Shown: positions 17,913 through 27,025, counted from the stretch's first letter. The stretch: DNA of 64,000 nt from CBDDFS01 sp965227255 (GCA_965227255.1 CBDDFS010000002.1:992001-1056000), one strand, 5' to 3'. The notes: generated by a model not told the origin, from the sequence alone. Numbers and translations: made by a program.

Positions 17913-19379
17913 ATGAAAAAGATACTAGTAGCAAACAGAGCTGAAATAGCCGCGAGAATTATTAAATCAGCCCGTGAAATGGGTATCCAGACTGTGGCTG
18001 TTTATTCTGAAGCCGACAGGAATATGCCTTATGTTCAGTTGGCGGATGAAGCCATTCTATTGGGGCCTCCTCCTTCAGATCAGTCTTATCTGAAAGGTGA
18101 TCTGATCATTGAGAAAGCACTGGAGTTGGGTGTGGAAGGAATACACCCGGGTTATGGCTTTTTATCTGAAAATGCATCTTTTGCCCGAGCTGTAACAAAG
18201 GCAGGAATCAAACTTATTGGTCCAAGTCCCGAAGCCATGGAGGTAATGGGTAGTAAGCTGGCAGCCAAAGCTGCAGTAAAAAGTTATAACATTCCTATGA
18301 TTCCGGGAACCGATGAAGCCGTTACCGATGAAAAGGAAGCATTGAACATTGCCAAGGAGATTGGTTTTCCGGTTTTGATCAAGGCTTCAGCTGGTGGAGG
18401 TGGAAAGGGAATGAGAATTGTAGAGAAGGAAGAAGAATTTGAAGAAGGACTAAACAGAGCCGTAAGTGAGGCTACATCTGCCTTCGGAGATGGTTCCGTT
18501 TTCATTGAAAGATATATAGGATCACCTCGGCATATCGAGATTCAGATTATGGCTGATGAGCATGGAAATATTTGCTATCTATTTGAAAGAGAGTGTAGTA
18601 TACAACGTAGACATCAGAAAGTGGTTGAAGAAGCACCTTCGGCCGTGCTCGATGATAAATTGCGAGCAGAAATGGGAAGATGTGCCGTTGATGTTGCCAG
18701 GGCATGTGATTACGTAGGTGCAGGAACGGTTGAATTTCTGCTCGATGAAAACAAGAATTTTTATTTCCTCGAAATGAATACACGTTTGCAGGTGGAACAT
18801 CCTGTGACAGAATATATAACCGGACTGGATCTTGTAAAAGAGCAGATCAAGGTAGCAAGAGGGGAAAAATTGAGCTTTACTCAGGAAGACCTCAAGATCA
18901 ATGGTCATAGTATTGAGGTGCGGGTTTACGCCGAAGATCCAAGAAATAATTTTCTGCCTGACATCGGAAAATTAGAAGCATATCAGGTTCCCAAAGGTCA
19001 TGGTGTGCGGGTTGATGATGCCTTTGTGGAGGGCATGGATATTCCAATCTACTACGATCCCATGATCGCCAAACTCATCACACATGGAAGCAATAGAGAA
19101 GAGGCCATCAAGAGAATGATCAATGCCATTGATGACTACAAGATCAAAGGCGTTTCCACGACCCTAGATTTTTGTCGATTTGCACTCAATCATGAAGCTT
19201 TTGTCAGCGGAAACTTCGACACGCATTTTGTAAAGAAATATTTTACCCCTGAAGTCTTCAATGGTTCGGAAGATGAGGAATTAGGAGCCATTTTAGCAGG
19301 GCATATCATGGACGCCGGTGAAGAAAAGAAAGAAGTAAAAACTACAAAATCCAAGGTAAGTAACTGGAGAAAAAGGTAA
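17913..19379 (+). CDS. accC: Biotin carboxylase subunit of an acyl-CoA (acetyl-CoA) carboxylase
   Basis: The 488-residue ATP-grasp enzyme carboxylates biotin on its carrier protein, the first half-reaction of malonyl-CoA synthesis. Visible motifs are ILVANRAEIAARI, HPGYGFLSENA, KASAGGGGKGMRIV (ATP loop), the EMNTRLQVEHPVTEYITG catalytic and bicarbonate segment, and RVYAEDP. It has about 30 residues beyond the standard 450-aa fold, ending in a Lys-rich tail, typical of the Bacteroidota version that partners with a biotin carrier encoded elsewhere or in other operons. No accB or carboxyltransferase gene is adjacent here, so whether it serves acetyl- or propionyl-CoA cannot be settled. The ATG at 17913 follows a 50-base gap after the glycosyltransferase operon. 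Confidence 0.93.
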   Translation: MKKILVANRAEIAARIIKSAREMGIQTVAVYSEADRNMPYVQLADEAILLGPPPSDQSYLKGDLIIEKALELGVEGIHPGYGFLSENASFARAVTKAGIKLIGPSPEAMEVMGSKLAAKAAVKSYNIPMIPGTDEAVTDEKEALNIAKEIGFPVLIKASAGGGGKGMRIVEKEEEFEEGLNRAVSEATSAFGDGSVFIERYIGSPRHIEIQIMADEHGNICYLFERECSIQRRHQKVVEEAPSAVLDDKLRAEMGRCAVDVARACDYVGAGTVEFLLDENKNFYFLEMNTRLQVEHPVTEYITGLDLVKEQIKVARGEKLSFTQEDLKINGHSIEVRVYAEDPRNNFLPDIGKLEAYQVPKGHGVRVDDAFVEGMDIPIYYDPMIAKLITHGSNREEAIKRMINAIDDYKIKGVSTTLDFCRFALNHEAFVSGNFDTHFVKKYFTPEVFNGSEDEELGAILAGHIMDAGEEKKEVKTTKSKVSNWRKR

Positions 19380-19389
19380 ATTCACGATT

Positions 19390-19995
19390 GTGAAAGCTGC
19401 CTTTATCTTTCTTTCATTCCTAATTTCAGTCTCAGCATACGCTCAACATGAGATTGAATTCCTTAAATCTCAAGGTCTCGTACTTGGTGTTGAAAATCCA
19501 TTTATAGTCAAAAAGGGCAGTGATACCCTGTGTGATGCCGTTATCATTCCCAGCCAGAACTTGAGCCTTTCGGATAATTATGGTGAGGATTGTGTTTATT
19601 CGCTCAAGACCATCTATACTGAAGCCGTAACTTATGTTGAAATCAACAATCAGAAAATAGATCTGAATTCTCGGAGAGAACGTTTGTCTATTCTTTTGAA
19701 GCCAAAATTCAAAACCGGAAATGTAAATCTTAAATTATCCGAACTAAAACAGGAAACGGATCTCTACATGATGGATGACATGGGATTCGATGCTGAATTT
19801 ACCTATGAATGTAATTGCAGTTTGATTCGTGATAACAAACTCTATTATGGCTATATGGGAAATCCATTTTCTCCTGAAATGAGGAACTTATTTCAAATAG
19901 GGGACCTTCTTCGATATTCCGATTGTAAGGCAATCGCACCTGAAGGCGAAAGAGACCTCAAACCTCAAACAATATTTATTCGAATTATTGAGTAG
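19390..19995 (+). CDS. Secreted protein of unknown function
   Basis: The 201-residue product begins at a GTG (19390). Residues 1-18 form a clear signal peptide (AFIFLSFLISVSAYAQ). The mature part has four cysteines (DTLC, EDC, ECNC, SDC) and beta-rich segments, with no catalytic motif that I recognise. It lies 10 bases behind accC, on the same strand. The GTG is the only start that keeps the signal peptide, as there is no in-frame ATG before the middle of the gene. It is convergent with the bifunctional-nuclease gene (15-base gap). Confidence 0.7.
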   Translation: MKAAFIFLSFLISVSAYAQHEIEFLKSQGLVLGVENPFIVKKGSDTLCDAVIIPSQNLSLSDNYGEDCVYSLKTIYTEAVTYVEINNQKIDLNSRRERLSILLKPKFKTGNVNLKLSELKQETDLYMMDDMGFDAEFTYECNCSLIRDNKLYYGYMGNPFSPEMRNLFQIGDLLRYSDCKAIAPEGERDLKPQTIFIRIIE

Positions 19996-20010
19996 GTTAA
20001 ACTGAAGGAC

Positions 20011-20622
20011 TCAGTTTTTACCCTTCCGATTATTAAGTTCGTCGCGGATTCTTGAAGCCAGTTCGTAGTTTTCATTTTCAATAGCTTCGTTCAATAATTC
20101 CTTCAATTGCTCCACGCTTGATTCTGAAATAACCTCTGCTTCGCTTTTCTTCTGCTTTGATTTTTTCTTCTTCGCAGGTTTTGTTTCGGTAGCTCCTTTT
20201 TCTCCCTGATCTTCTTCAAGAATTACTCCGGCTTTTGAAAGGATGGTTTCGAAGGTATAAACCGGACATTTGAATCTTACAGCCAAAGCAATAGCATCAG
20301 ATGTTCTTGCGTCGATTTCTATCTCTTCTTTACCCATTTGACAAATCAACTTGGAGTAGAAAATTCCCTCGAGTAGATTATAAATGATGACTTCTTTCAA
20401 TTCCACATTGAATGAATCGGAAAAGCTTTTGAAAAGGTCGTGAGTCAGAGGTCGACTTGGAGTCATATTCTCCAGTGCAATAGCAATAGCCTGGGCCTCA
20501 AATCCACCGATAATGATGGGTAGTCTTCTTTTGCCGTTTTGTTCTCCGAGAACAAGGGCATAAGCACCGGACTGGGTTTGACTGTATGACAAACCAATAA
20601 TATCCAGCACAATTTTTTCCAT
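20011..20622 (-). CDS. Bifunctional nuclease (BFN/DUF151) domain protein with UvrB/C-like tail
   Basis: The ATG at 20620-20622 is preferred to the TTG one codon upstream. The 203-residue product has a BFN/DUF151 domain at about residues 3-135: YALVLGEQNGKRRLPIIIGGFEAQAIAIAL, RPLTHDLF, IDARTSDAIALAVRFKCPVY. A Lys-rich linker (KPAKKKKSKQKK) follows, then a C-terminal UVR-like helical hairpin (QLKELLNEAIENENYELASRIRDEL). The same order is a common Bacteroidota architecture. The plant relative is a nuclease; the bacterial function is not established. Downstream of the ETF genes but separated by a possible terminator, so probably its own unit. Confidence 0.88.
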   Translation of the reverse strand: MEKIVLDIIGLSYSQTQSGAYALVLGEQNGKRRLPIIIGGFEAQAIAIALENMTPSRPLTHDLFKSFSDSFNVELKEVIIYNLLEGIFYSKLICQMGKEEIEIDARTSDAIALAVRFKCPVYTFETILSKAGVILEEDQGEKGATETKPAKKKKSKQKKSEAEVISESSVEQLKELLNEAIENENYELASRIRDELNNRKGKN

Positions 20623-20640
20623 CAATACCCTCTGTTAAAG

Positions 20641-20663
20641 ATAAAAGCGGGATATTCTCCCGC
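20641..20663 (-). terminator. Likely rho-independent terminator of etfBA
   Basis: On the minus strand an inverted repeat GCGGGA/TCCCGC with a 5-base loop is followed by a T-rich tract (TTTTAT). It lies about 40 bases downstream of the etfA stop. Six stem pairs and a short T tract make this moderate evidence. Confidence 0.5.
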
Positions 20664-20702
20664 ATTTATGTTCTATTGCAAATGTAATGATTTCAGGCTA
20701 GC

Positions 20703-21653
20703 TTAAAAATTCTTCGAGGCTTCCACCAGCTTGGGAACCACATCGAATGCATCTCCAACAATACCGTAGTCGGCCGCTTTGAAGAAAGGCGCTTCAGGGT
20801 CTGTATTGATCACCACAATGACTTTACTTCCGTTTACACCGGCAAGATGCTGGATGGCACCGGAAATTCCGATGGCGAAATAGAGATTTGGACGAATTGC
20901 GATACCTGTTTGTCCAACGTGTTCGTGATGAGGTCTCCAACCGATATCGGCAACCGGTCTTGAGCATGCAGTTGCCGCACCTAAGTTTTCGGCAAGTTCC
21001 TCTACCATGCCCCAGTTTTCAGGTCCTTTCAAACCTCTTCCGGCCGAAACAACAATCTCGGCTTCAGTCAAAGACAACTTCGTAGATTCTTTTATCACCT
21101 CCTTTACGTTCACCGAAGCAGATGAAGCATCTCCGTCAACATTTTCAATACTTACACTTCCTTCGCTTTTGGCAACATCGATAGAGTTTGGAAGCAGAGA
21201 AATGATCTTCACATCTGAATGAATTTCAACTTCTGCAAAGGCCTTACCTGAGAATACAGCCTTTTTCACACTGAATCCTCCATCAGTATTTGGCACATCT
21301 ACCGCTCCTGAAACCAATCCTGCTTTCATTCTGGCAGAAAGTCTTGGAGCAATGGATTTTCCAAAGTAATCGTGAGAACAGACAATTACTTCTGCATTAT
21401 TCGCCTCGGCCATACCAGCAAGAGCTTCCGTATATGCTTTTGGGTCAAAATTTGAATAGCTGGTTGAAGCTTTGTGTAATACTTTGCTGGCACCATAAGC
21501 ACCTAGCTCGTCGATGTTATCTGCAGGACCGATAACGGCTACTGCAAGATCTGTCCCCATGCTATCGGCAATTTTTTTACCATAGACAACCGCTTCGAAT
21601 GAGTTTTTATGAATACTACCTCCGTAGTTATTGGCTAAAACTAATACTGACAT
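20703..21653 (-). CDS. etfA: Electron transfer flavoprotein alpha subunit
   Basis: The 316-residue protein is the FAD-binding ETF alpha subunit. The C-terminal third carries the family signature: GRGLKGPENWGMVEELA, ACSRPVADIGW, GQTGIAIRPNLYFAIGISGAIQHLAG and VVINTDPEAPFFKAADYGI. Together with EtfB it accepts electrons from acyl-CoA dehydrogenases and passes them to ETF-quinone oxidoreductase or a related sink. It starts 3 bases after etfB on the same strand. Length matches the family (about 315). The alpha and beta subunits are both complete, so the ETF should be functional. No dehydrogenase gene is adjacent. Confidence 0.95.
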   Translation of the reverse strand: MSVLVLANNYGGSIHKNSFEAVVYGKKIADSMGTDLAVAVIGPADNIDELGAYGASKVLHKASTSYSNFDPKAYTEALAGMAEANNAEVIVCSHDYFGKSIAPRLSARMKAGLVSGAVDVPNTDGGFSVKKAVFSGKAFAEVEIHSDVKIISLLPNSIDVAKSEGSVSIENVDGDASSASVNVKEVIKESTKLSLTEAEIVVSAGRGLKGPENWGMVEELAENLGAATACSRPVADIGWRPHHEHVGQTGIAIRPNLYFAIGISGAIQHLAGVNGSKVIVVINTDPEAPFFKAADYGIVGDAFDVVPKLVEASKNF

Positions 21654-21656
21654 TTC

Positions 21657-22400
21657 TTAAAGGACTTTTGCTTCGTTTCTTAATAATTCTAGTAACTCTC
21701 CCGCATTTTCGGCATCGATATACTTACAGGCTGCTTTTTCGGAAGGAAGAGAATATGACTTGACGCTTGTGTAGTTGTTTGCGCCCGCCGGCTCTACAAC
21801 ATTCAACGGTTTGGTTCTGGCCGCCATGATTCCCCTCATATTTGGAATTCGGGCTTCGGCCATTCCTTTTGCTGCACTGAGAACAAATGGAGTGTTCACT
21901 TCGAGAATTTCTTTTCCGCCTTGTACATCCCTTTCAATACTTGCTGTATTTCCGCTGATATCCATCTTACTTCCAAGAGAAACAGAAGGCCAGTCGAGCA
22001 GTTCAGCAATCATTCCTCCCAACTGAGAACCATTATAATCGATCGTTTCTTTTCCGGTCAGGATCATGTCATAGCCTTCGCTTTTGGCATAGTTGGCAAT
22101 CTGCTCGGCTACGCTAAGAGCGTCGTTGGCATCCATATTGATCCTCACGGCATCGTCGGCTCCAATAGCCAGTGCTTTTCGAATGATTGGATCATTTTCT
22201 GCCAGTCCTACATTAATGATGGTCACACTGCCGCTTCCAAGGCTTTCCTTGATCTCCAGTGCTCTGACAAGTGCATACCACTCGTCGTATGGATTTATAA
22301 TAAATTGAACTCCGTCTGTATTAAAGGCCGTGTCATTATCCTTGAAGGATATTTTGGCCGTCGTATCCGGAGCTTTGCTGATGCAAACCAATAATTTCAT
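21657..22400 (-). CDS. etfB: Electron transfer flavoprotein beta subunit
   Basis: The 247-residue protein is the ETF beta subunit, which holds AMP and completes the flavin site. Visible features are MKLLVCISKAPDTTAKI at the N-terminus, INPYDEWYALVRALEIKE, ALAIGADDAVRI, LTGKETIDYNGSQLGGMIAELL and RIPNMRGIMAARTKPL. The cluster of Asp and Gly residues in TGKETIDYNG fits the AMP-binding loop. The ATG at 22400 is followed downstream by etfA after 3 bases, so the two form an operon. The 299-base gap to divergent pdhB holds the promoters of both units and a heptamer repeat. Confidence 0.95.
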   Translation of the reverse strand: MKLLVCISKAPDTTAKISFKDNDTAFNTDGVQFIINPYDEWYALVRALEIKESLGSGSVTIINVGLAENDPIIRKALAIGADDAVRINMDANDALSVAEQIANYAKSEGYDMILTGKETIDYNGSQLGGMIAELLDWPSVSLGSKMDISGNTASIERDVQGGKEILEVNTPFVLSAAKGMAEARIPNMRGIMAARTKPLNVVEPAGANNYTSVKSYSLPSEKAACKYIDAENAGELLELLRNEAKVL

Positions 22401-22580
22401 AGAGTTTCTGATAAGTTATGGAGCGGCAAAAATAACAAATTAAGTTTCCTAAAGGTTCAAGAAAGCCTCTTTGTTTCGGCTATTTCAGGCTTTAAGAAAG
22501 AAGGGACAAATCACGCTATTGAATTTGAGTTCAGAACAAAGTGCAAGGAGTGTTGAAGTAGAATTGATTTGAGATGTATG

Positions 22581-22601
22581 AATTTAAAATTTAGCATTTA
22601 G
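22581..22601. repeat. Short tandem repeat with a 7-base period
   Basis: Three adjacent 7-base units (AATTTAA, AATTTAG, CATTTAG) lie in the etfB-pdhB spacer. Each differs from the next at one or two positions. It is the weakest of the heptamer-period tracts found in this window (see 39771, 39828, 47571 and 48344) and may be chance in AT-rich DNA. Confidence 0.4.
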
Positions 22602-22641
22602 CACAAAACACTCCTCGCTTTCTACTCAACTTCGATAAACC

Positions 22642-22674
22642 TTGAACTATACACCAACTAATTTCATATTTTTG
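22642..22674 (+). promoter_or_regulatory. Candidate Bacteroidota-type promoter for pdhB
   Basis: A TTG at 22642 and a TATTTTTG (matches TAnnTTTG) at 22667-22674 are separated by 22 bases, about 2 bases longer than the usual spacing. The -7-like box lies 25 bases before the pdhB start. Based on pattern match only. Confidence 0.45.
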
Positions 22675-22699
22675 CGCTCCAATTTTAGTGTAAAGACAC

Positions 22700-23680
22700 A
22701 TGAAGGAATTACAATTCAGAGAGGCCTTGGGTGAGGCCATGAGTGAAGAAATGAGAAAGGACAAAAGCATTGTCCTTCTCGGTGAAGAAGTGGCCGAATA
22801 CAATGGAGCCTATAAAGTGAGTAAGGGCATGCTGGATGAATTCGGTGCAGACCGGGTCATTGACACACCAATTTCTGAATTGGGATTCGCGGGAATTGGA
22901 GTAGGTGCGGCAATGAATGGTCTGAGACCTATCATTGAATTCATGACATTCAACTTTTCTTTGGTCGCCATTGATCAGATCATAAATAACGCAGCCAAGA
23001 TGAAGAATATGTCTGGTGGTCAGGTCGATGTGCCCATAGTATTCCGTGGTCCAACTGCCTCTGCCGGTCAGCTGGCTGCAACGCACTCTCAGGCCTTTGA
23101 AAGCTGGTATGCAAATTGTCCTGGATTGAAGGTTGTTGTTCCTTCAAATCCTGCCGATGCAAAAGGATTAATGAAATCAGCCATTCGCGACAATGATCCA
23201 GTTCTTGTTATGGAATCTGAGCAGATGTATGGCGATAAAGGTATGGTTCCGGAAGATGAATACCTGATACCTATAGGAGTGGCTGACGTTACTAGAAAAG
23301 GTACGGATGTTACTATCGCCTCCTTCGGTAAGATCATTAAGGTGGTGAATAGTGCGGCTGATAAACTTGCCAAAGAAGGTATCAATGTTGAAGTGATCGA
23401 TCTGCGTTCCGTTCGTCCAATTGATTACGATACCATAATTGAATCGGTAAAAAAGACGAACAGACTGGTTATGGTTGAAGAAGCCTGGCCTCTTGGTAAC
23501 ATTTCAACAGAGGTTGCATTTAAGGTTCAGAAAGACGCTTTCGACTTCCTCGATGCCCCTGTATTGAGAGTCACAACACCTGACGTACCGATGTCATTTT
23601 CAAAGGTTTTTGTAGAAGCTTTCCTTCCAAGCGAGGAGAAGGTGATCGATGCGGTTAAACGCGTTATGTACAAGGCTTAA
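22700..23680 (+). CDS. pdhB: Pyruvate (2-oxo acid) dehydrogenase E1 beta subunit
   Basis: The 326-residue protein is the beta subunit of the E1 component, which with alpha and thiamine diphosphate decarboxylates pyruvate. Motifs visible: LLGEEVAEYNGAYKVSKG, DTPISELGFAGIGVGAAMNGLRP, FMTFNFSLVAIDQIINNAAKM, HSQAFESWYANCPGLKVVVPS, SYGD-like VLVMESEQMYG and the C-terminal VEEAWPLGNISTEVA. No E1 alpha or E2/E3 gene is adjacent, so the gene stands alone as it does in many Bacteroidota. The choice of pyruvate over branched-chain 2-oxo acids follows from overall resemblance and is not proved. The start is ATG at 22700; a candidate promoter precedes it. Confidence 0.92.
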   Translation: MKELQFREALGEAMSEEMRKDKSIVLLGEEVAEYNGAYKVSKGMLDEFGADRVIDTPISELGFAGIGVGAAMNGLRPIIEFMTFNFSLVAIDQIINNAAKMKNMSGGQVDVPIVFRGPTASAGQLAATHSQAFESWYANCPGLKVVVPSNPADAKGLMKSAIRDNDPVLVMESEQMYGDKGMVPEDEYLIPIGVADVTRKGTDVTIASFGKIIKVVNSAADKLAKEGINVEVIDLRSVRPIDYDTIIESVKKTNRLVMVEEAWPLGNISTEVAFKVQKDAFDFLDAPVLRVTTPDVPMSFSKVFVEAFLPSEEKVIDAVKRVMYKA

Positions 23681-23721
23681 ATCACTCATTTTCAGGATAA
23701 TTAAATAGTAAGGTACAAGTG

Positions 23722-23752
23722 TTGTATCTAAAGTATAAATACCATACTTTTG
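23722..23752 (+). promoter_or_regulatory. Candidate promoter for hppA
   Basis: A TTG at 23722 and TACTTTTG (exact TAnnTTTG) at 23745-23752 are spaced by 20 bases, which is the spacing expected for the Bacteroidota housekeeping sigma factor. The start of hppA is 47 bases further on, which leaves a leader of about 40 bases. Confidence 0.6.
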
Positions 23753-23799
23753 CCGACCTGAAAAAAATCGATAAAGAAATTCATTTTTAACATAATTCT

Positions 23800-26031
23800 A
23801 TGAACGATTATCTAATCTATTCAATTCCATTTATGGGAATCATCGGCCTGATCTTCATGGCCGTAAAATCTGCCTGGGTATCAAAGCAAGATTCAGGTGA
23901 TGAGAAAATGTCTTCCCTTGCTCTTCACATTGCAGAAGGTGCAAAAGCCTTCCTGAAAGCAGAATGGAAAATTTTGGCCTACTTTGTTGTAATAGCGGGA
24001 ATTCTTCTAGCATACTCAAGTACACTTGTTGAACATTCACATTGGACGATTTCAGTCGCCTTTGTTATCGGTGCATTTCTTTCGGCATTTGCCGGATACA
24101 TTGGAATGACGGTAGCCACAAAAGCCAACGTTAGAACAACACAAGCTGCGAGAACCAGTCTGGTTCAGGCACTGAAAGTTTCTTTTACAGGTGGATCTGT
24201 GATGGGAATAGGTGTTGCCGGTTTGGCCGTGCTTGGGCTGGGAAGTTTATTTATTCTATTTCTTCAAATGTTTGTTCCTGAAGGAGCCGAAATTACAGGT
24301 CACCAAATGAGAACAGCCATTGAAGTTCTTACAGGTTTCTCACTGGGTGCTGAGTCGATTGCACTTTTCGCTCGTGTGGGTGGTGGAATTTATACAAAGG
24401 CGGCTGATGTTGGAGCTGACCTTGTAGGTAAGGTTGAAGCCGGTATTCCTGAGGATGATCCAAGAAACCCTGCAACAATTGCCGATAATGTTGGTGACAA
24501 TGTAGGTGATGTTGCCGGTATGGGTGCCGACCTTTTCGGATCTTATGTTGCTACCATTCTTGCCACCATGGTATTGGGTCAGGAAATTACTTCGGCCGAC
24601 AACTTCGGTGGAATGGCTCCAATCCTTCTTCCAATGGTAATTGCCGGTATCGGATTGCTTTCTTCTGTTCTTTCAATGTATTTGGTTAGGATCAGTGGAG
24701 AGAACAGTTCAGTTCAGGCGGCTTTGAACAAAGGAAACTGGTTCTCAATTGTATTGGTAACTGTGATCTCTTATCCACTCACAATGTGGATGATTCCAGA
24801 CACCCTTGTTTTAAGAGGTGTAGAATTCACAAACATGAACATCTTCCTTTCTATCTTGATGGGTTCTATTGTTGGTGCTTTGATGAGCTGGATCACAGAG
24901 CATTACACTGCCATGGGTAAAAAACCGGTGAACAGTATTGTTCAGCAGTCGTCAACCGGTCATGCCACAAACATCATTGGTGGTTTGGCCATTGGAATGC
25001 AGTCAACAGTTGTTCCGGTTATTATTCTTGCGTCAGGTATCATTGTTTCATATGCCTTGGCAGGTCTTTACGGTGTAGCCATCGCTGCTGCCGGAATGAT
25101 GGCAACTACAGCTATGCAGTTGGCTATTGATGCTTTCGGTCCTATTGCGGATAATGCAGGTGGAATTGCTGAAATGAGTCAACTTCCTGAAGAAGTAAGA
25201 GGAAGGACGGATAAACTGGATGCCGTTGGTAACACCACTGCTGCCACAGGTAAAGGATTTGCTATTGCCTCTGCCGCTCTGACAGCACTTGCTCTTTTTG
25301 CTGCATTTGTTGGAATTGCGGGAATCGACAGCATTGATATATATAAAGCTCCGGTTCTTTCCATGTTATTCATCGGTGGTATGATTCCATTTATTTTCTC
25401 ATCGCTTGCCATCGCTGCAGTTGGTAGAGCTGCCATGGCAATGGTTCATGAAGTGAGGAGACAATTTAAAGATATTCCAGGTATCATGGAATACAAAGCA
25501 GAACCTGAGTACGAGAAATGTGTTGAGATCTCAACAAACGCTTCTATCAGAGAAATGCTACTCCCGGGTGCCCTTGCATTGATCACACCATTGATCATTG
25601 GTTTCGGATTCAACGGTGTATTTGAAAATGCTTCTTCAGCTGAAATGCTCGGTGGTTTCCTTGCCGGTGTTACCGTTTCAGGAGTTCTAATGGGAATCTT
25701 CCAGAACAATGCCGGTGGTGCATGGGATAATGCGAAGAAATCTTTTGAAGAAGGTGTTGAGATCAATGGTAAAATGGAATACAAAGGTTCTGATGCTCAC
25801 AAGGCTTCAGTAACAGGAGATACTGTTGGTGATCCATTCAAGGATACATCAGGACCATCCATGAATATCCTTATCAAGCTTACTTCAATTGTTGCTTTGA
25901 TCATTGCTCCACATATCGCTGTGGAATCTATGGATTCCCATGGCGAGCAGACAAAGGAACATGCTGTTGAAATAGAAGTGACAGAGAGTGTGGAAGCAGA
26001 AATTTCAGACGATACCTATCTGATGAAATAA
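23800..26031 (+). CDS. hppA: K+-dependent ion-translocating membrane pyrophosphatase
   Basis: The 743-residue protein with about 16 membrane segments couples PPi hydrolysis to ion export. The catalytic loops are clear: GGGIYTKAADVGADLVGKVEAGIPEDDPRNPATIADNVGDNVGDVAGMGADLF region (positions about 190-240; quoted parts not contiguous in full), and the C-terminal DTVGDPFKDTSGPSMNILIKL. The residue after GNTT in GNTTAATGKG is Ala rather than Lys, which marks the K+-dependent subclass; Na+ pumping is a known property of many such enzymes but H+ pumping is not excluded. An acidic C-terminal tail of about 25 residues is unusual. A terminator follows at 26059, so it is likely monocistronic. Confidence 0.95.
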   Translation: MNDYLIYSIPFMGIIGLIFMAVKSAWVSKQDSGDEKMSSLALHIAEGAKAFLKAEWKILAYFVVIAGILLAYSSTLVEHSHWTISVAFVIGAFLSAFAGYIGMTVATKANVRTTQAARTSLVQALKVSFTGGSVMGIGVAGLAVLGLGSLFILFLQMFVPEGAEITGHQMRTAIEVLTGFSLGAESIALFARVGGGIYTKAADVGADLVGKVEAGIPEDDPRNPATIADNVGDNVGDVAGMGADLFGSYVATILATMVLGQEITSADNFGGMAPILLPMVIAGIGLLSSVLSMYLVRISGENSSVQAALNKGNWFSIVLVTVISYPLTMWMIPDTLVLRGVEFTNMNIFLSILMGSIVGALMSWITEHYTAMGKKPVNSIVQQSSTGHATNIIGGLAIGMQSTVVPVIILASGIIVSYALAGLYGVAIAAAGMMATTAMQLAIDAFGPIADNAGGIAEMSQLPEEVRGRTDKLDAVGNTTAATGKGFAIASAALTALALFAAFVGIAGIDSIDIYKAPVLSMLFIGGMIPFIFSSLAIAAVGRAAMAMVHEVRRQFKDIPGIMEYKAEPEYEKCVEISTNASIREMLLPGALALITPLIIGFGFNGVFENASSAEMLGGFLAGVTVSGVLMGIFQNNAGGAWDNAKKSFEEGVEINGKMEYKGSDAHKASVTGDTVGDPFKDTSGPSMNILIKLTSIVALIIAPHIAVESMDSHGEQTKEHAVEIEVTESVEAEISDDTYLMK

Positions 26032-26058
26032 ATTACACCAAGACCTTTATTTAAAAGC

Positions 26059-26086
26059 CTCAATACAAAGTTATTGAGACTTTTTT
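26059..26086 (+). terminator. Rho-independent terminator after hppA
   Basis: A 7-base stem CTCAATA/TATTGAG with a 6-base loop, then AC and a run of six T. It starts 28 bases after the hppA stop. Confidence 0.7.
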
Positions 26087-26164
26087 GTTAATAAGCCGCA
26101 GCGTTAGTATGTAGAAGCGTTTGTTTCATCTGATAATTTGGTCATACACCAATAAACTATCAAA

Positions 26165-27025
26165 ATGAAAAAGATAATCGCTTTAATGTCTGCGGGCATT
26201 TTATTCACAACAGTTTCCTTGGCTCAGGACCTGGTTTCGAAAAAAGGAGAGCCGTATCTACCTCAAGCTGGTGACTGGGCTATCGGAGTTGATGTTACTC
26301 CATTCTTCGATTACATTGGTAATCTTGCCAATGGTTCACAAGACAATCCATCACCGGGATTTGAATATGCTTATCCCTTGCAAGTATTTGGAAAATGGTT
26401 CAGACAAGATGATCTGGCCTGGAGAGGAAGAATTAGATTCATAGGAATCAATAATTACACAGAAGCCGGATTTGTCCAGGACGATCTTGCTGATCCTGCC
26501 GTTGATCCTTTTAGTCAGGTTGAAGATGAGAAGCAGGTATCGAGGATGAATACAACCCTTGCTTTTGGTATTGAAAAAAGAAAAGGTTCAACTCGTTTGC
26601 AAGGATTCTGGGGTGGAGAGGCCGTTCTTTCATTCTCAAGTGGAAAGGATACATATAAGTACGGAAATCAGATAACGGGAACAAATCAATTTCCGTCAAC
26701 ATATGTTTTTGATGCCGTGAATACAAATCCGCCAAATGGGTACAGAGCAACTGAAGTGAATTATGGAACTGGTTTCAGTCTGGGTGTACGACCCTTCATC
26801 GGAGCTGAGTACTTTATTTTTCCAAAAGTTTCATTCGGGGGTGAATTCGGATATTCACTGGGTTTCACCACTGTGGGTTCATCAACGATCACATCAGAGT
26901 ATTATGACGCCGGTGTAGCTGGTACACTGAAAAATACTCAGGATTATGGTTCTTACATTAAATCAGGATTCATCATGGATAATGATAATGTTTCAGGCAG
27001 TATTCGCCTGATGCTACATTTCTGA
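26165..27025 (+). CDS. Predicted outer-membrane beta-barrel protein
   Basis: The 286-residue product has a signal peptide (MKKIIALMSAGILFTTVSLAQ) and a mature part of alternating strands: WAIGVDVTPFFDYIG, LQVFGKWFRQ, WRGRIRFIGINNYT, TRLQGFWGGEAVLSFSSG, FSLGVRPFIGAEYFIFPKVSFGGEFGYSLGF, ending in VSGSIRLMLHF with a terminal Phe as outer-membrane proteins often have. No further family assignment. It sits alone between two terminators (26059 and 27050) and is preceded by about 78 bases of spacer. Confidence 0.8.
   Translation: MKKIIALMSAGILFTTVSLAQDLVSKKGEPYLPQAGDWAIGVDVTPFFDYIGNLANGSQDNPSPGFEYAYPLQVFGKWFRQDDLAWRGRIRFIGINNYTEAGFVQDDLADPAVDPFSQVEDEKQVSRMNTTLAFGIEKRKGSTRLQGFWGGEAVLSFSSGKDTYKYGNQITGTNQFPSTYVFDAVNTNPPNGYRATEVNYGTGFSLGVRPFIGAEYFIFPKVSFGGEFGYSLGFTTVGSSTITSEYYDAGVAGTLKNTQDYGSYIKSGFIMDNDNVSGSIRLMLHF

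Noticed and set aside
21921..22394. 157-codon ORF antisense to etfB
   Set aside because: Shadow of a strongly conserved ETF beta gene.
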